The notes: generated by a model not told the origin, from the sequence alone. 64,000 nt of DNA from JBHELB01 sp041859045 (GCA_041859045.1 JBHELB010000016.1:131695-195694), one strand, 5' to 3'. Positions 16,553-26,022 are shown, counted from the stretch's first letter. Translations and numbers: made by a program.

Positions 16553-19207
16553 CTAGCGCGAAGGCGCAATAAACACCTCGTCGATTTCCGCCAGCAGGCG
16601 CTCGACGCGGAAAGGTTTGCGCAGGCAGCTTCGCGCCCCGAGACGCAGCACTTCGGCGGCCTCTTCATCGCTCATGAAGCCACTCATGACCATGATCGGC
16701 AGACCGGCGAATTTTGTGGAGAGGTCGTGAAGCACCGCCAGACCGTTCTTGCGGGGCATATGCATGTCGAGCAACACAAGATCCACGGCGTTCGCCGCGA
16801 CCACCCCAAGCGCTTCATAGCCGTCCGCCGCAGTGCGAACGTCATAGCCGCGATGGCGCAACGTCTCGCCAATGACATGGCGCAGATCTTCGTCGTCATC
16901 CACGACCAGAATCACCGGATGCTCTTTGCGCGCGGGAGGAGTCGACGGCGGCGGGGGGGCAGCAGCCGGTTTCTCGGGAGAAGGCACAGTGATGGAGGGC
17001 TGGGCCGCCGGTTCGTGCATCGCGGGAAACTCGAGCGTGGCGGTTGTCCCTTGGCCGGGATGGCTCGACAGGAGGAGCGTTCCGTTGTGTTGCGCGGCGA
17101 GGGCTTGGCACACGGTAAGGCCAAGACCGCTGCGTTCGCCGCGCGAATGCGTCGTGAAGAACGGCTCAAAAACCTGTGTCATGAGTTCGGGCGCAATGCC
17201 GCGCCCCGTGTCCGTCACGCACACGCGAACGCTGCCCTGTTTTTCGCCTGCGCGGGTCTGTATGGCAATGCGTCCGCCGTTTGCGCCGATCGCGTCCTCG
17301 GCGTTCCGCAGCAACCGGGCCAGCATCTGGTCCAATTGCCGGCGATCAATCAGGACGCGAGGCAATCCTTCGGCATAGTCCTCGTTTACCGTTATGTTTT
17401 TCGCCTTCAAGCGCGGCAGTTCCCCTTCGAGCGCCTGATGCAGCAGGAAATTTAGCAGACACGGCTCCAACTTGGGCGCGGGCGGCTTGGCGAAAGTCAG
17501 GAGATCCAGCAGCACGGAGCTTGCGCGCCGAGTGTTTTGAATGATGGACGTCAGCGTGCGGATATCGGCGGGGTCGGACAGGCGATTGAGGAGAATCTGC
17601 GCCTGTCCCGCAATCACCGTAAGCGGGTTATTGATGGCATGCGCCGCGCCCGCGGCCATGTGGGCCAGATGGGCGGGCGGTTCCGCGGCGAGCCGTTGTT
17701 CTTGCGTCGGGGTAGCCCCGTGCGCGCCAAGCGCCGATGCCAGCTCTTCCGCTTCGTCGCGCAAATGCTCCTCAGCCCGGTGGCGCAGAACGGCCGCCGC
17801 GCACGCATTGGCGTAGAGGGACGCGAGATTCGGCTCTAGCCCGGCGAGGCAAGGCGAAGGCAGCAGGACAAGCCCCACGTGCCACGAGCCCGCCGACATG
17901 GGCGCGAGGTGGAGGCCATCTTGCTCGGCGGGCTCGCGCAACGCGGCGCCTTCCCACGTCTTGTGTTCGGCCCCCGGCAGTAGACGGTTCAGCGTCCTCT
18001 GATATTCCTCTGGAAGTCCTTCCACACCGGAGGACTCGCCGCTCTCCAAATGGACAAAAAGATCGTCGATCTCGGAATCCAGCGCGGTCCATGTCTTGCC
18101 GTACACGAACGCGCCGCTCGGATCCGCTATTAGGCAGACCCCGGACTCGGCCTCGAGGCCGCTTCGCAGGGCCTGCGCGCAGAGGTCGAGTAGTTCGTTT
18201 AGGGGAAGGCCCGGCGTAGCGCGCACATTCAGCTCATGCAACACGCGGTAGGCTTGGTTTGTGCGACGCAGGCTCTGTACTTGTCCGCTCAGCCCTTCGC
18301 CGGAGTGCAACGCCGTACCCAGCACGCGGCGCAAGGCGCGGCTCTGGTCTTGGCGGTCGGCCAGCGGACGGAACAAGTCGAGGTGCTTGGACAGATCCAG
18401 CGCGGCTTTCTCGCGGACCACGCCAAGATCCGCCGCAACGAGTCCCAGGCGCGCCAACCGGGCTTCCGACGGCTCCAGATCCGCGGATTGACCATCGCCC
18501 GCGCCGGGGAGCGTGTGCGACATCGCGTTGGCGACGGCAATCACATCGATGAGACGGACGGGGTATATCGTGCCGTCCAGAATGCCCAGCGGATGGTGGT
18601 GAAACCAGATGGCCTGAACGAGCGGAGCGGGAAACCGCCATTTCTCGGCGACCCACTTGCCCACCACGGTGTGGTCCACCTCAAGCAACTGGCGTTCAAG
18701 CGTCAGAAGGCTGCTTTGTTCATGCCGGGCTTGATGCAAGATGTGTGCGTATTCCGGATCCGCGGATTGAAGCAGCACAAGGCGGCCGATGTCGTGTAGA
18801 AGACCCGCGAGGTAAGCGGTTTCGCGGTCGACGCCGCCGACCTGATCGGCCAAGTGGCTGGCGAGCAAAGCGCACGCCAAGCTATGGAGCCCAAAGCGCA
18901 GGTACTCCGCCGATTGCGCAGGGTCATTTCCCACAACGCTGTCGAACACCAGCCCCGTGAGGGCCGCCTGGTCTAGCCCGCGCAGACGATCCTCGAAGCG
19001 GACCGTGTCGTGCTCGAAGGGCGACGACGCGGACAGGCGAAGCGCCGAGGCGGTTAGGGCAGGGTCCTTCAGGAACAGCGGCGCGAGATCGGAAGGGGGA
19101 GAAAGCTTGCGGCCAGCCGCAGTCAACACTTCTCCCGCCACCCGCGGCAACACAGGAAGCCCGTGGAGTTCATCCACCGCGCGCCTAAGTTCAGTTTTGC
19201 CCTTCAT
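16553..19207 (-). CDS. HDOD-GAF-histidine kinase-receiver hybrid
   Basis: An 884-residue cytoplasmic signalling protein with no membrane segment. Residues 1-270 are an HDOD domain (LPVLPRVAGEVL; LLHDIGRLVLLQ; WFHHHP). Residues about 310-480 resemble a GAF sensor. A HisKA dimerisation helix follows with the H-box AAGAAHAINNPLTVI, His523; the HATPase domain has an N box NAEDAI, a G1 box DTGRGIAP and a G2 block GERSGLGLTVCQAL. A Pro/Ala-rich linker leads to a C-terminal receiver domain: VVDDDEDLR, phosphoacceptor Asp814 in LLDMHMP, and the C-terminal Lys in LRKPFRV. The residue after His523 is Ala rather than the usual Glu (HExNNP). No separate output domain is present, so phosphate must leave through a partner. 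It heads a two-gene unit with the GT39 gene. Confidence 0.9.
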   Translation of the reverse strand: MKGKTELRRAVDELHGLPVLPRVAGEVLTAAGRKLSPPSDLAPLFLKDPALTASALRLSASSPFEHDTVRFEDRLRGLDQAALTGLVFDSVVGNDPAQSAEYLRFGLHSLACALLASHLADQVGGVDRETAYLAGLLHDIGRLVLLQSADPEYAHILHQARHEQSSLLTLERQLLEVDHTVVGKWVAEKWRFPAPLVQAIWFHHHPLGILDGTIYPVRLIDVIAVANAMSHTLPGAGDGQSADLEPSEARLARLGLVAADLGVVREKAALDLSKHLDLFRPLADRQDQSRALRRVLGTALHSGEGLSGQVQSLRRTNQAYRVLHELNVRATPGLPLNELLDLCAQALRSGLEAESGVCLIADPSGAFVYGKTWTALDSEIDDLFVHLESGESSGVEGLPEEYQRTLNRLLPGAEHKTWEGAALREPAEQDGLHLAPMSAGSWHVGLVLLPSPCLAGLEPNLASLYANACAAAVLRHRAEEHLRDEAEELASALGAHGATPTQEQRLAAEPPAHLAHMAAGAAHAINNPLTVIAGQAQILLNRLSDPADIRTLTSIIQNTRRASSVLLDLLTFAKPPAPKLEPCLLNFLLHQALEGELPRLKAKNITVNEDYAEGLPRVLIDRRQLDQMLARLLRNAEDAIGANGGRIAIQTRAGEKQGSVRVCVTDTGRGIAPELMTQVFEPFFTTHSRGERSGLGLTVCQALAAQHNGTLLLSSHPGQGTTATLEFPAMHEPAAQPSITVPSPEKPAAAPPPPSTPPARKEHPVILVVDDDEDLRHVIGETLRHRGYDVRTAADGYEALGVVAANAVDLVLLDMHMPRKNGLAVLHDLSTKFAGLPIMVMSGFMSDEEAAEVLRLGARSCLRKPFRVERLLAEIDEVFIAPSR

Positions 19208-19327
19208 GTGATGATAGTCACCTGCGCCATCCGGTATACAGAGCCTTGATGCGGTACCGTTTCCCGCTGTGCCCTCCCCTCACTATAAGGTTCTCTACGC
19301 GGGCTATCAACCAAGGACGCTCGGGCG

Positions 19328-19708
19328 CTAAGATGCGTCGTTGGGAGGGGGCGCGTCGCCCTTGGGCGGCGCAATGCCCAGGGAACGCAAGAAGCCGTCG
19401 ATATCTATCTCGTCCTCAGTGGCGCCCTGTTCCGGGTGAAAGTGCAGCGGACTCTTGAGAAAGGCGCGGTGGCACTTGGGACACAGGTCCAGATCGAAGC
19501 GTTTGTAGATGCTTTCTTCGATCTCTTGAGTGGATTTGTTCTTGAGACGTTCGATTAATTCCAGCATTTCGGCGCGATGGTCGCGCACGAGATCGGAGAG
19601 CCCGATCTCCAATTCTTCGTATGCGGCGCGAACGTCGATATGCACCCGATAGCGAAGGTCTTTGTTCGATAGACGCGCCCCGCATCCGTCGCAGACGTAA
19701 ACCAGCAT
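19328..19708 (-). CDS. Small zinc-ribbon protein downstream of dnaX
   Basis: A 126-residue soluble protein that I do not recognise. The N-terminal CDGCGARL and the central CPKCHRAF form a split CxxC...CxxC zinc site, separated by a long acidic, probably helical region (about residues 25-75) with ELIERLKNKSTQEIEESI. The C-terminus is acidic then proline-rich. It lies 33 bases downstream of dnaX on the same strand, where many bacteria have the ybaB-recR pair, but it resembles neither. Function is unknown. Confidence 0.65.
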   Translation of the reverse strand: MLVYVCDGCGARLSNKDLRYRVHIDVRAAYEELEIGLSDLVRDHRAEMLELIERLKNKSTQEIEESIYKRFDLDLCPKCHRAFLKSPLHFHPEQGATEDEIDIDGFLRSLGIAPPKGDAPPPNDAS

Positions 19709-19741
19709 AGAGCCTCCTCGCGCTTATGCCCGTCGGCGCTG

Positions 19742-21484
19742 TTACTCACCTTCTTCTTGGGCTGGTGGGGTCACGGAGACAATGGTCCCCTTGAAAAGGT
19801 CCACGATCTGGGCGACCTTGGGATTGGCCATCGCCTGGCGCAATTCCGACGCGGGCAAGAGCGGTTCCTGCGCACCGCCGGCGGCAGCGGACGACGAGGC
19901 GCCTGGGGCGTTGGTGAGCGTGGTGCGGATGTGCCGAATGTTCGTGGTGGCGGTCTGAAGCGCGCCCTCCAACGCGGCGCGGTTCTCGGGCTTCTCGATC
20001 TCGTCTCGCGCATTCGACTGCGAGAAGGCCAGTACCAGCGTGTCGTCCTCAACGGCCTGTACAGAAGCCCCTCCCAACCAGATGCCCAATCCGAAATGGC
20101 GACGCGCGAAACTGCGGACAAACGAGCGCCAGACCCGTTCGGCATTGCTCTCAATCAATTCGATCTGCGTGGGACCGGAATCGGTGTCTTCGGGTTCTGG
20201 GCGCGTTTCAGGCGTGCGCGCGAGGTTTCCCTCTTCCGCAATGCTTGGCTTTGGCGCGGGGCGGGCAGGGCGCGGAGCGGGCCCCGGGGGCGGCGTCGGC
20301 ACCGTGCGAGAGGGCGTAGCAGGAAGCGACACGCCGCCGCCGAGTGCCGCAATTTTTTCCAACAGCGCGTCCAGCGAGACTTCGACGGAAACCTTGGAAA
20401 TGCGGATCAACAACGCCTCTAGCGCGATTCGCTGTGCGATCTGGGAATCGAAATCCTTGGCGAGTTCGGCAAACTGCTCGACGAGTCGGATGAGATCCAT
20501 CAGGCTGAAGGCATTCGCGCGATTCTGCATCTCGCTGAGTTCCGCCTCGGGCAGAGCAAGGAGCTTGCGCGCGTCGGCCGTCTTGCAGACCAAGAGATTT
20601 CGGAAGTATTGAAGGATGTCCTGCACGAACGCCGAGAGGTCTTTGCCGCGCGCGGTGATGTCGTCGATGAGTTCCAGCAAACGTCCCGCGTTTTTCTCGA
20701 GGATCGCGTCGCATAAAACATGCAGCACGGACCAGTCGACCAGCCCTAATACATCAAAGACATCCTTGAACGTGACTTCCTCGCCACAGTACGAGATTAC
20801 CTGCTCGAAAATGCTCTGCGCGTCGCGCACGCCGCCGTCCGCCGCGCGGGCTACGGCGTAGAGCGCTTCTTCACTGACGCTGACTTTCTCCGCGCTGGCG
20901 ATGCGCCGCAAGAGCGCCATGAGCGGTTCCTGGCCGATGCGTCGGAAGTCGTAGCGCTGACACCGAGAGATGATCGTCGCCGGGATTTTGCCCGCCTCGG
21001 TCGTGGCGAGAATAAAGACCGCATGCTCTGGCGGCTCTTCAAGGGTCTTGAGCAGGGCGTTGAACGCGGCGCTGGAGAGCTGATGCACCTCGTCGATCAC
21101 GTAGACCTTGTAACGCGAACGCGACGGTACGAGCCGGATATTCTCGCGGATCTGGCGTACATCCTCGATCGTATTGTTCGAGGCACCGTCGATTTCGATC
21201 ACATCGATGCTATTTCCCGCAGCGATGGTCCGGCAATTGTCGCACTCGCCGCAGGGCGTCGGCGTCGGGCCATCGGTGGACTGACAGTTGAGCGCCTTGG
21301 CGAGGATGCGCGCCGTGGTGGTCTTGCCTACGCCGCGCGAGCCGATGAAGAGAAAGGCATGGCCGATGCGACGCGAGGCGATGGCGTTCTGGATCGTGCG
21401 GGTGATGTGCTCCTGCCCGACGACATCGTCAAAGGTCTGTGGCCGCCATTTGCGCGCCAGCACCAGGTAAGGATCGACCGCCAT
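19742..21484 (-). CDS. dnaX: DNA polymerase III subunit gamma/tau
   Basis: A 580-residue clamp-loader ATPase. The AAA+ core has RPQTFDDVVGQEHITRTIQN, Walker A GSRGVGKTTTARILAKALNC (about residues 47-66), a zinc module with Cys at NCQ, PCGECDNC (C-x8-C-x2-C-x2-C), Walker B VYVIDEVHQLS, sensor 1 ILATTEAGKIPATIISRCQR with the arginine finger, and domain III. Residues about 385-435 are a Pro/Arg-rich linker, and the C-terminal 140 residues form the tau-specific part that contacts polymerase and helicase. It lies about 140 bases downstream of the SRP RNA gene, a linkage also known from Bacillus. No frameshift signal for a short gamma product was obvious to me. Confidence 0.95.
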   Translation of the reverse strand: MAVDPYLVLARKWRPQTFDDVVGQEHITRTIQNAIASRRIGHAFLFIGSRGVGKTTTARILAKALNCQSTDGPTPTPCGECDNCRTIAAGNSIDVIEIDGASNNTIEDVRQIRENIRLVPSRSRYKVYVIDEVHQLSSAAFNALLKTLEEPPEHAVFILATTEAGKIPATIISRCQRYDFRRIGQEPLMALLRRIASAEKVSVSEEALYAVARAADGGVRDAQSIFEQVISYCGEEVTFKDVFDVLGLVDWSVLHVLCDAILEKNAGRLLELIDDITARGKDLSAFVQDILQYFRNLLVCKTADARKLLALPEAELSEMQNRANAFSLMDLIRLVEQFAELAKDFDSQIAQRIALEALLIRISKVSVEVSLDALLEKIAALGGGVSLPATPSRTVPTPPPGPAPRPARPAPKPSIAEEGNLARTPETRPEPEDTDSGPTQIELIESNAERVWRSFVRSFARRHFGLGIWLGGASVQAVEDDTLVLAFSQSNARDEIEKPENRAALEGALQTATTNIRHIRTTLTNAPGASSSAAAGGAQEPLLPASELRQAMANPKVAQIVDLFKGTIVSVTPPAQEEGE

Positions 21485-21619
21485 GGAACCTCCCGCGCCC
21501 GTCTCCGGCGGTCCTCGTGCGCTTCATCGGCGGCAGTTCCGCGGAGCAGAGTGGAAAAACCCGCGCACCCACCGTCGAACGCTTGCCCAGGACGGCCACC
21601 AAGCCGCCAGCTCGGGCCA

Positions 21620-21712
21620 GGCAAACCCACAGCACACGGGAATTCCCGCCTACGGCTGCTTCCTTCCGGACCTGACCGGGTTCGGCGGCATCCCGTTGAG
21701 TGGGACCCAACC
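21620..21712 (-). ncRNA. ffs: Signal recognition particle RNA, small bacterial (4.5S) type
   Basis: The minus strand contains GGTCAGGTCCGGAAGGAAGC followed by AGCC, the nearly invariant SRP RNA domain IV with the asymmetric loop and GGAA tetraloop that bind Ffh. Flanking arms pair as expected for a single long hairpin: CCCAC near 21700-21704 with GTGGG near 21626-21630, and GCCGCC with a GGCGGG arm inside. The exact ends are estimated from the pairing and may be off by several bases. The Alu-domain extension of Gram-positive SRP RNA is absent. Confidence 0.92.
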
Positions 21713-21981
21713 GTCAACACCACGTGCTTGGCACCTGACTGATGAGCAAGACGCCCTCGGGTGGGAATTCGACCTCGCTAAAGCGGATTGCGAGTACAGG
21801 ACACCGCTAGTTTCCCGTCTAGCGCGGGTAAAGCCAATCTTCGAATTACCACCTTTTTTCAAGGGGAGATGAACGGTAACAGGTTTTTGGGGCGATGTCA
21901 ATGTGGGGCCCCATTTGCGTGAGCGACTGCGTACGGATACTATCACGCGTCAACCGAAACGCGTTGCAGGGGGGGCGAAAA
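21713..21981. other. Intergenic region between SRP RNA and alpha-galactosidase
   Basis: These 269 bases separate the divergent SRP RNA and alpha-galactosidase genes and should hold both promoters. I see no hexamer pair strong enough to call. An ATG at 21895 is in frame with the galactosidase but would place its signal peptide about 30 residues inside, so I treat this stretch as leader. Confidence 0.4.
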
Positions 21982-24015
21982 GTGAACTTATCGCGTTGGA
22001 GTGCCCTGATTTTTCCGGTATTTGCGGGTTTGATTTTCCACTCCGCATTCGCAGCGGACACCGCGCCGCAGAAGTCAGACAAGGACGTCTCGATTCCAAC
22101 CGCCTCGGCACCGCCTCTACCCGATAACGGGATATGGCTCGACGAAATCCCGTTGAAGCATTACCTGCAGGATTTCGAAATCCCCCGCGTGAACAAGTCG
22201 ACCTATCAGAACCCGCTGAAAGTCGCGGGAACGGTCTACTCACGCGGCATCGGCACGCATTCGCTGTTCGAGTGGATGTTGGACGTCAAGGGGGAGGCGG
22301 AATCGTTCGAGGCCTGGATCGGGCTCGACGACGAGACCGAAATGCGCGGCACAATCGTGTTTGAGGTGTGGGCGGATCAGCGGTGTGCGTACCGTTCGGA
22401 AGTCATCCGTTGCGGCGAGCCGGTGCGCCGCCTCACGGCGGACCTGCGCGGCGCGCAGAAGGTCTTGCTGGCGGTGCGGACAGCGGGAGACGGAATGGGC
22501 TACGACCACGGCGATTGGTGCAACGCCTATTTTGTCATGAAACCGGGCTCGACGATTAAGCCGGAGCCGATTCCCATCGCAGTCGATCCAACGCCGATGC
22601 CCATCGCCACTATCGACAAGAACGAACTTGGCATCTTCGGTCCGCGCGTCGTTGGGGCAACACCCGGTAAACCGTTCCTGTTCCGAATCCCGGCGTCTGG
22701 CAAGGGAAAGCTGTCTTTCTCGGCGAAGGGATTGCCGAAAGGCCTCATCCTCGATCCCGACACAGGGATTATCACTGGCGCACTCGCCGAGCAAGGCGAA
22801 TTCAATGTACATCTTACCGTGAAAGCCCGAAACGGCAAGGCACAGCGCAGACTGAAGATCGTTGCCGGGCAAAATGTCCTCGCGCAGACTCCGCCGATGG
22901 GATGGAATTCCTGGAACGCGTGGTTGAAGAACATTGACGACACGAAGATACGGGAAGCCGCCGCAGCGATGGTCGACACGGGCCTTGCCGCGAAAGGGTA
23001 TCAGTACGTCAACATCGACGACGGGTGGGTGGGAGAACGAGACGGAAGCGGCGTCATTCAATCCAACGAAAAGTTCCCCGATATGAAGGCACTGACCGAT
23101 TATATTCACGCCAAGGGACTGAAGGCGGGCATTTACTCCTCGCCGGGACCGAGGACATGTTGCGGGTTCGAGGGGAGTTACCAGCATGAAGCCTCCGACG
23201 CCGCGCGCTATGCGGAATGGGGGGTTGATTACTTGAAGTATGACTGGTGCTCCTACTTCGATCTGCCCTTTGTCGGGCTGAAAGCGCCACTGGAAGTACT
23301 GAAGGAGCCGTACCGCATCATGGGCCGGGCGCTGCAAGCCTCACCACGCGATATCGTTCTCAGCATGGGCCAGGGCGGGCAAGGCGCGCCGTGGCTCTGG
23401 GGCCACGGGGAGTGTGGCGCAAGTCTGTGGCGCATCGAAACCGATCTGTCTGACCGCTGGACGGTGATCCCCTGCATCGGCATGACGGCCTTGGCGATCA
23501 ATCAGTACTCAGGCCCTGGGCATTGGAACGACCCTGATATGCTCATGGTGGGCGTCATCAGTTGGGGCACGGGTGTGCAACATCAGACGGGACTATTACT
23601 GAACGAACAGCTCACGCATGTCACCATGTGGAGCATGCTCGCCGCGCCGCTCTTGCTCGGGTGCGATCTCACCCAACTCGATCCCTTCACGTTCAACCTG
23701 ATCGCCAATCCAGAAGTGATCGACGTGGACCAAGATCCGCTGGGCAAGAGCGCGCAGCGGATTCAGGGAGATGGTTCGATCGAGATATGGGGGAAGCCCT
23801 TGTACGACGGAACAACCGCTATCGCGTTGTTCAATCTGTCGCCGTGGAAGCAGACCATCGGAGTCTCGCCCGCGCTGTTTAACGCACCGGCGGGCACGTC
23901 GCTGCGCGACCTCTGGCAACGACGCGACATCGCGCCGCTTTCTAGCGAAACGCGCTTCGAGGTGGCCCCGCACGGCGCGGTACTCCTCAAAGTCGGCAGA
24001 CCCAAAGCGGAGTGA
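21982..24015 (+). CDS. Secreted alpha-galactosidase with NPCBM domain (GH27)
   Basis: A 677-residue exported protein. GTG 21982 follows a GGGGGGCGA ribosome-binding site and gives the signal peptide MNLSRWSALIFPVFAGLIF with cleavage after HSAFA. Residues about 45-175 are an NPCBM carbohydrate-binding domain (VYSRGIGTHS; GDWCNAYFVM). Residues about 205-295 are an Ig-like putative domain (LPKGLILDPDTGIITGAL). From about 300 to the end is a GH27 alpha-galactosidase barrel: TPPMGWNSWNAW, NIDDGW, GLKAGIYSSPGPRTC, the nucleophile region DYLKYDWCSY, RIETDLSDRW with the probable acid/base Asp, and GHWNDPDMLMVG. It removes terminal alpha-galactose from oligosaccharides or glycans outside the cytoplasm. 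Confidence 0.92.
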   Translation: MNLSRWSALIFPVFAGLIFHSAFAADTAPQKSDKDVSIPTASAPPLPDNGIWLDEIPLKHYLQDFEIPRVNKSTYQNPLKVAGTVYSRGIGTHSLFEWMLDVKGEAESFEAWIGLDDETEMRGTIVFEVWADQRCAYRSEVIRCGEPVRRLTADLRGAQKVLLAVRTAGDGMGYDHGDWCNAYFVMKPGSTIKPEPIPIAVDPTPMPIATIDKNELGIFGPRVVGATPGKPFLFRIPASGKGKLSFSAKGLPKGLILDPDTGIITGALAEQGEFNVHLTVKARNGKAQRRLKIVAGQNVLAQTPPMGWNSWNAWLKNIDDTKIREAAAAMVDTGLAAKGYQYVNIDDGWVGERDGSGVIQSNEKFPDMKALTDYIHAKGLKAGIYSSPGPRTCCGFEGSYQHEASDAARYAEWGVDYLKYDWCSYFDLPFVGLKAPLEVLKEPYRIMGRALQASPRDIVLSMGQGGQGAPWLWGHGECGASLWRIETDLSDRWTVIPCIGMTALAINQYSGPGHWNDPDMLMVGVISWGTGVQHQTGLLLNEQLTHVTMWSMLAAPLLLGCDLTQLDPFTFNLIANPEVIDVDQDPLGKSAQRIQGDGSIEIWGKPLYDGTTAIALFNLSPWKQTIGVSPALFNAPAGTSLRDLWQRRDIAPLSSETRFEVAPHGAVLLKVGRPKAE

Positions 24016-24148
24016 CCGGGGAAATAGGGGGGGCTGCCTGAGAAATGGGCAACGCGCCAGAATGATCGCGCCGAGCGCCTTTTGTCATCTAGTTATGTTG
24101 CCGAGCGAAATGAGAGGCGACGATTCCAGACAGACCTGAGAGGCCTTG

Positions 24149-25540
24149 ATGCGGAAACGGGAATTCTACCTGATTGGCTTGATGGGCGTGGCATTCATTG
24201 CCATCGTCGGCTTTCTCTCGTGGTCCTCGGTTGTCGAGCACGGAAAGAACGCGGTCGCCTCGAACTTCAAGCAGAAGACCACCGCGATACTCCCTGTCGC
24301 GCCTGGGACGTCCTCGGGGAAAAACGAAGGCGAAGCAGGAAAACCCGCCACATCCACCGCCGCATGGGCCGATCTACTCGGCCGGACACAGTTGCTCAGG
24401 CAGGAAAAGGAATGGGAATCCGCACTCACACTCATCCGCGATGGCAAATCCTGGACGTGGACTTCTGAAGAGCGGGCCGAAGTGGCGAAGTTCATGGCCG
24501 CCAAAATGGGACTTCTTGATGAACTTCGTCGCCTGGCCGAAATCGGCGGGCCAGTGCAGGCGCTGGACTTCTCCAAGGGCTTCCATATGGAGCTGCCGCA
24601 CTTGGCGCCGCTTCGGTTTGCCGCGCGCTTGCTTGCGGCGGATGCGGCCCTGCGTGCAAGCAACGGCGATTACGTGGGCGCGGTCGAGGACTTAACCGCC
24701 GCGATGAAACTCGCCAATAACGTGGCGCAGGAACCGCTGCTCAGCTCGCAGTTGGTTCGCTTCGCTATGGACGACATTGCGTCGAGCGCCATCGAGAATG
24801 TGGTAACTGGCGGAGAGCTTTCCCCGGAACTCTACCGCACACTCATCGCCCAAGCCGCTGCCGCCGCGGGCCGCGAGGCGTTTGCGCAGTCCTTTCTGGG
24901 CGAAGCGACGATGGGGATCGATACCTTTGGGCGAATACGCACGGGCGAGTATCCCCTCAATGAATTCCGGAGCTTCTACCATACCGAATCGCCTGAGGGC
25001 CCGCAGGAACTCGTCGATGCGGCGCTGTCCATGCTGTACACCAGCCCTGCAGGCCAACCCTTTATGAACCTGGACGAGCAGACCTACACAGAGACAATGC
25101 TGCAACTCAGCGAAGCTGTCCAACGGCCTTATTACGAGGCGCAACCTCGGATCGAAGCGCTCGCCAATGAGACTGGCGGTGGGCTGTCCTTCCTCAAGCC
25201 GATCTCCAACACGCTCGTACCTAGTTTCGAAGGAATCCTCGATGCCCAAGCGCTACATGAGGCGAGGATGGGGCTGATGCAAGTGGGGTTGGCGGTGGAG
25301 CTATACCACGCGCAGAACGGGCAATACCCGTCGTCGCTCGAGGCCGTCGCGCCGATTCTCGCTGGCAACGTGCCGGTCGACCCCTTCACCGGCCAGCCGT
25401 TTGTCTACCAACCCTCCGGCGACAGTTTCACGCTCTACAGCGCTCGGGGCAGCACGCCTGCCCCTGCACGACGTCCCAACCACCACCCGCGCGGTGCCGA
25501 CGCACAAGGCAATATCGTCTGGCGGGGAGAAGAGAAGTAA
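24149..25540 (+). CDS. Secreted or membrane-anchored protein with pilin-like C-terminal tail, paralogue 1
   Basis: A 463-residue protein with an N-terminal membrane segment (FYLIGLMGVAFIAIVGFLSW) and an outer body I cannot assign; it is mostly alanine-rich and probably helical. The last 85 residues, starting MGLMQVGLAVELYHAQNGQY then PSSLEAV and PVDPFTGQPF, resemble the C-terminal part of type II secretion pseudopilins (the x-G-x-YP-x-SL and DP-x-x-G-x-PF-x-Y patterns). There is no prepilin peptidase site at the N-terminus, so it is not a classical pseudopilin. The gene is a paralogue of 26084-27505, which lies just beyond repeat copy B. ATG 24149 was preferred to TTG 24146. Confidence 0.65.
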   Translation: MRKREFYLIGLMGVAFIAIVGFLSWSSVVEHGKNAVASNFKQKTTAILPVAPGTSSGKNEGEAGKPATSTAAWADLLGRTQLLRQEKEWESALTLIRDGKSWTWTSEERAEVAKFMAAKMGLLDELRRLAEIGGPVQALDFSKGFHMELPHLAPLRFAARLLAADAALRASNGDYVGAVEDLTAAMKLANNVAQEPLLSSQLVRFAMDDIASSAIENVVTGGELSPELYRTLIAQAAAAAGREAFAQSFLGEATMGIDTFGRIRTGEYPLNEFRSFYHTESPEGPQELVDAALSMLYTSPAGQPFMNLDEQTYTETMLQLSEAVQRPYYEAQPRIEALANETGGGLSFLKPISNTLVPSFEGILDAQALHEARMGLMQVGLAVELYHAQNGQYPSSLEAVAPILAGNVPVDPFTGQPFVYQPSGDSFTLYSARGSTPAPARRPNHHPRGADAQGNIVWRGEEK

Positions 25541-25567
25541 CGGGTACATTTGTGTCCCCACTCACGT

Positions 25568-26022
25568 CCCCAATCGCCGGGCAAAACGAGGCCTCTTGCG
25601 CACGTCCTTATTGTTCAAGCAAAGGTGAGTATTGGGGAAGCACCCGATGGTGCATGCAGTCCCCGCGCGAGGGATTCTGCAATCTCCCGCACGGTTAGCG
25701 TAAGCGCGCGTTGAATCCGCGAAGCGGATGACAGAAGGTAGCCCAGGGTGGAGCGAAGCGAAACCCTGGGTTTGGCACCTCAAACAGAGAACCCGCGCAG
25801 CGGGTGTCAGAGTCGCCTTTTGGGAGAAGTATTCCATTTTCTAACACCCCGTTCCGGGGTTCTTTTTCTTTGGGAGAGCCTACCCCGGGTTTCACTTCGC
25901 GGCGGCGCCACTCCGTTCCACCCGGGGCTACCTTCTGTCATCCGCTTCGCGGATTGGAGACAAGACCTTTCCGCGACACAACGCCCCTGACGCTTTTTCT
26001 GAAAGTTATCCGGCGATTTGGG
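25568..26022 (-). mobile_element. MITE-like structured repeat, copy B (inverted relative to copy A)
   Basis: A 455-base element that, read on the minus strand, matches copy A (14527-14977) from end to end with few gaps. Its termini are CCCCAATCGCCGG (25568-25580) and CCGGCGATTTGGG (26010-26022), 12 of 13 positions inverted-complementary. Internal hairpins are conserved in position, including the paired GCGGGTGTCAGAG and CTAACACCCCG arms, and several differences between the copies lie in stems or loops in ways that keep or nearly keep pairing. It starts 28 bases after the stop of paralogue 1 and ends 61 bases before paralogue 2. No coding potential is visible. The remaining bases of the intergenic region (25541-25567 and 26023-26083) contain nothing else I recognise. 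Confidence 0.8.
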
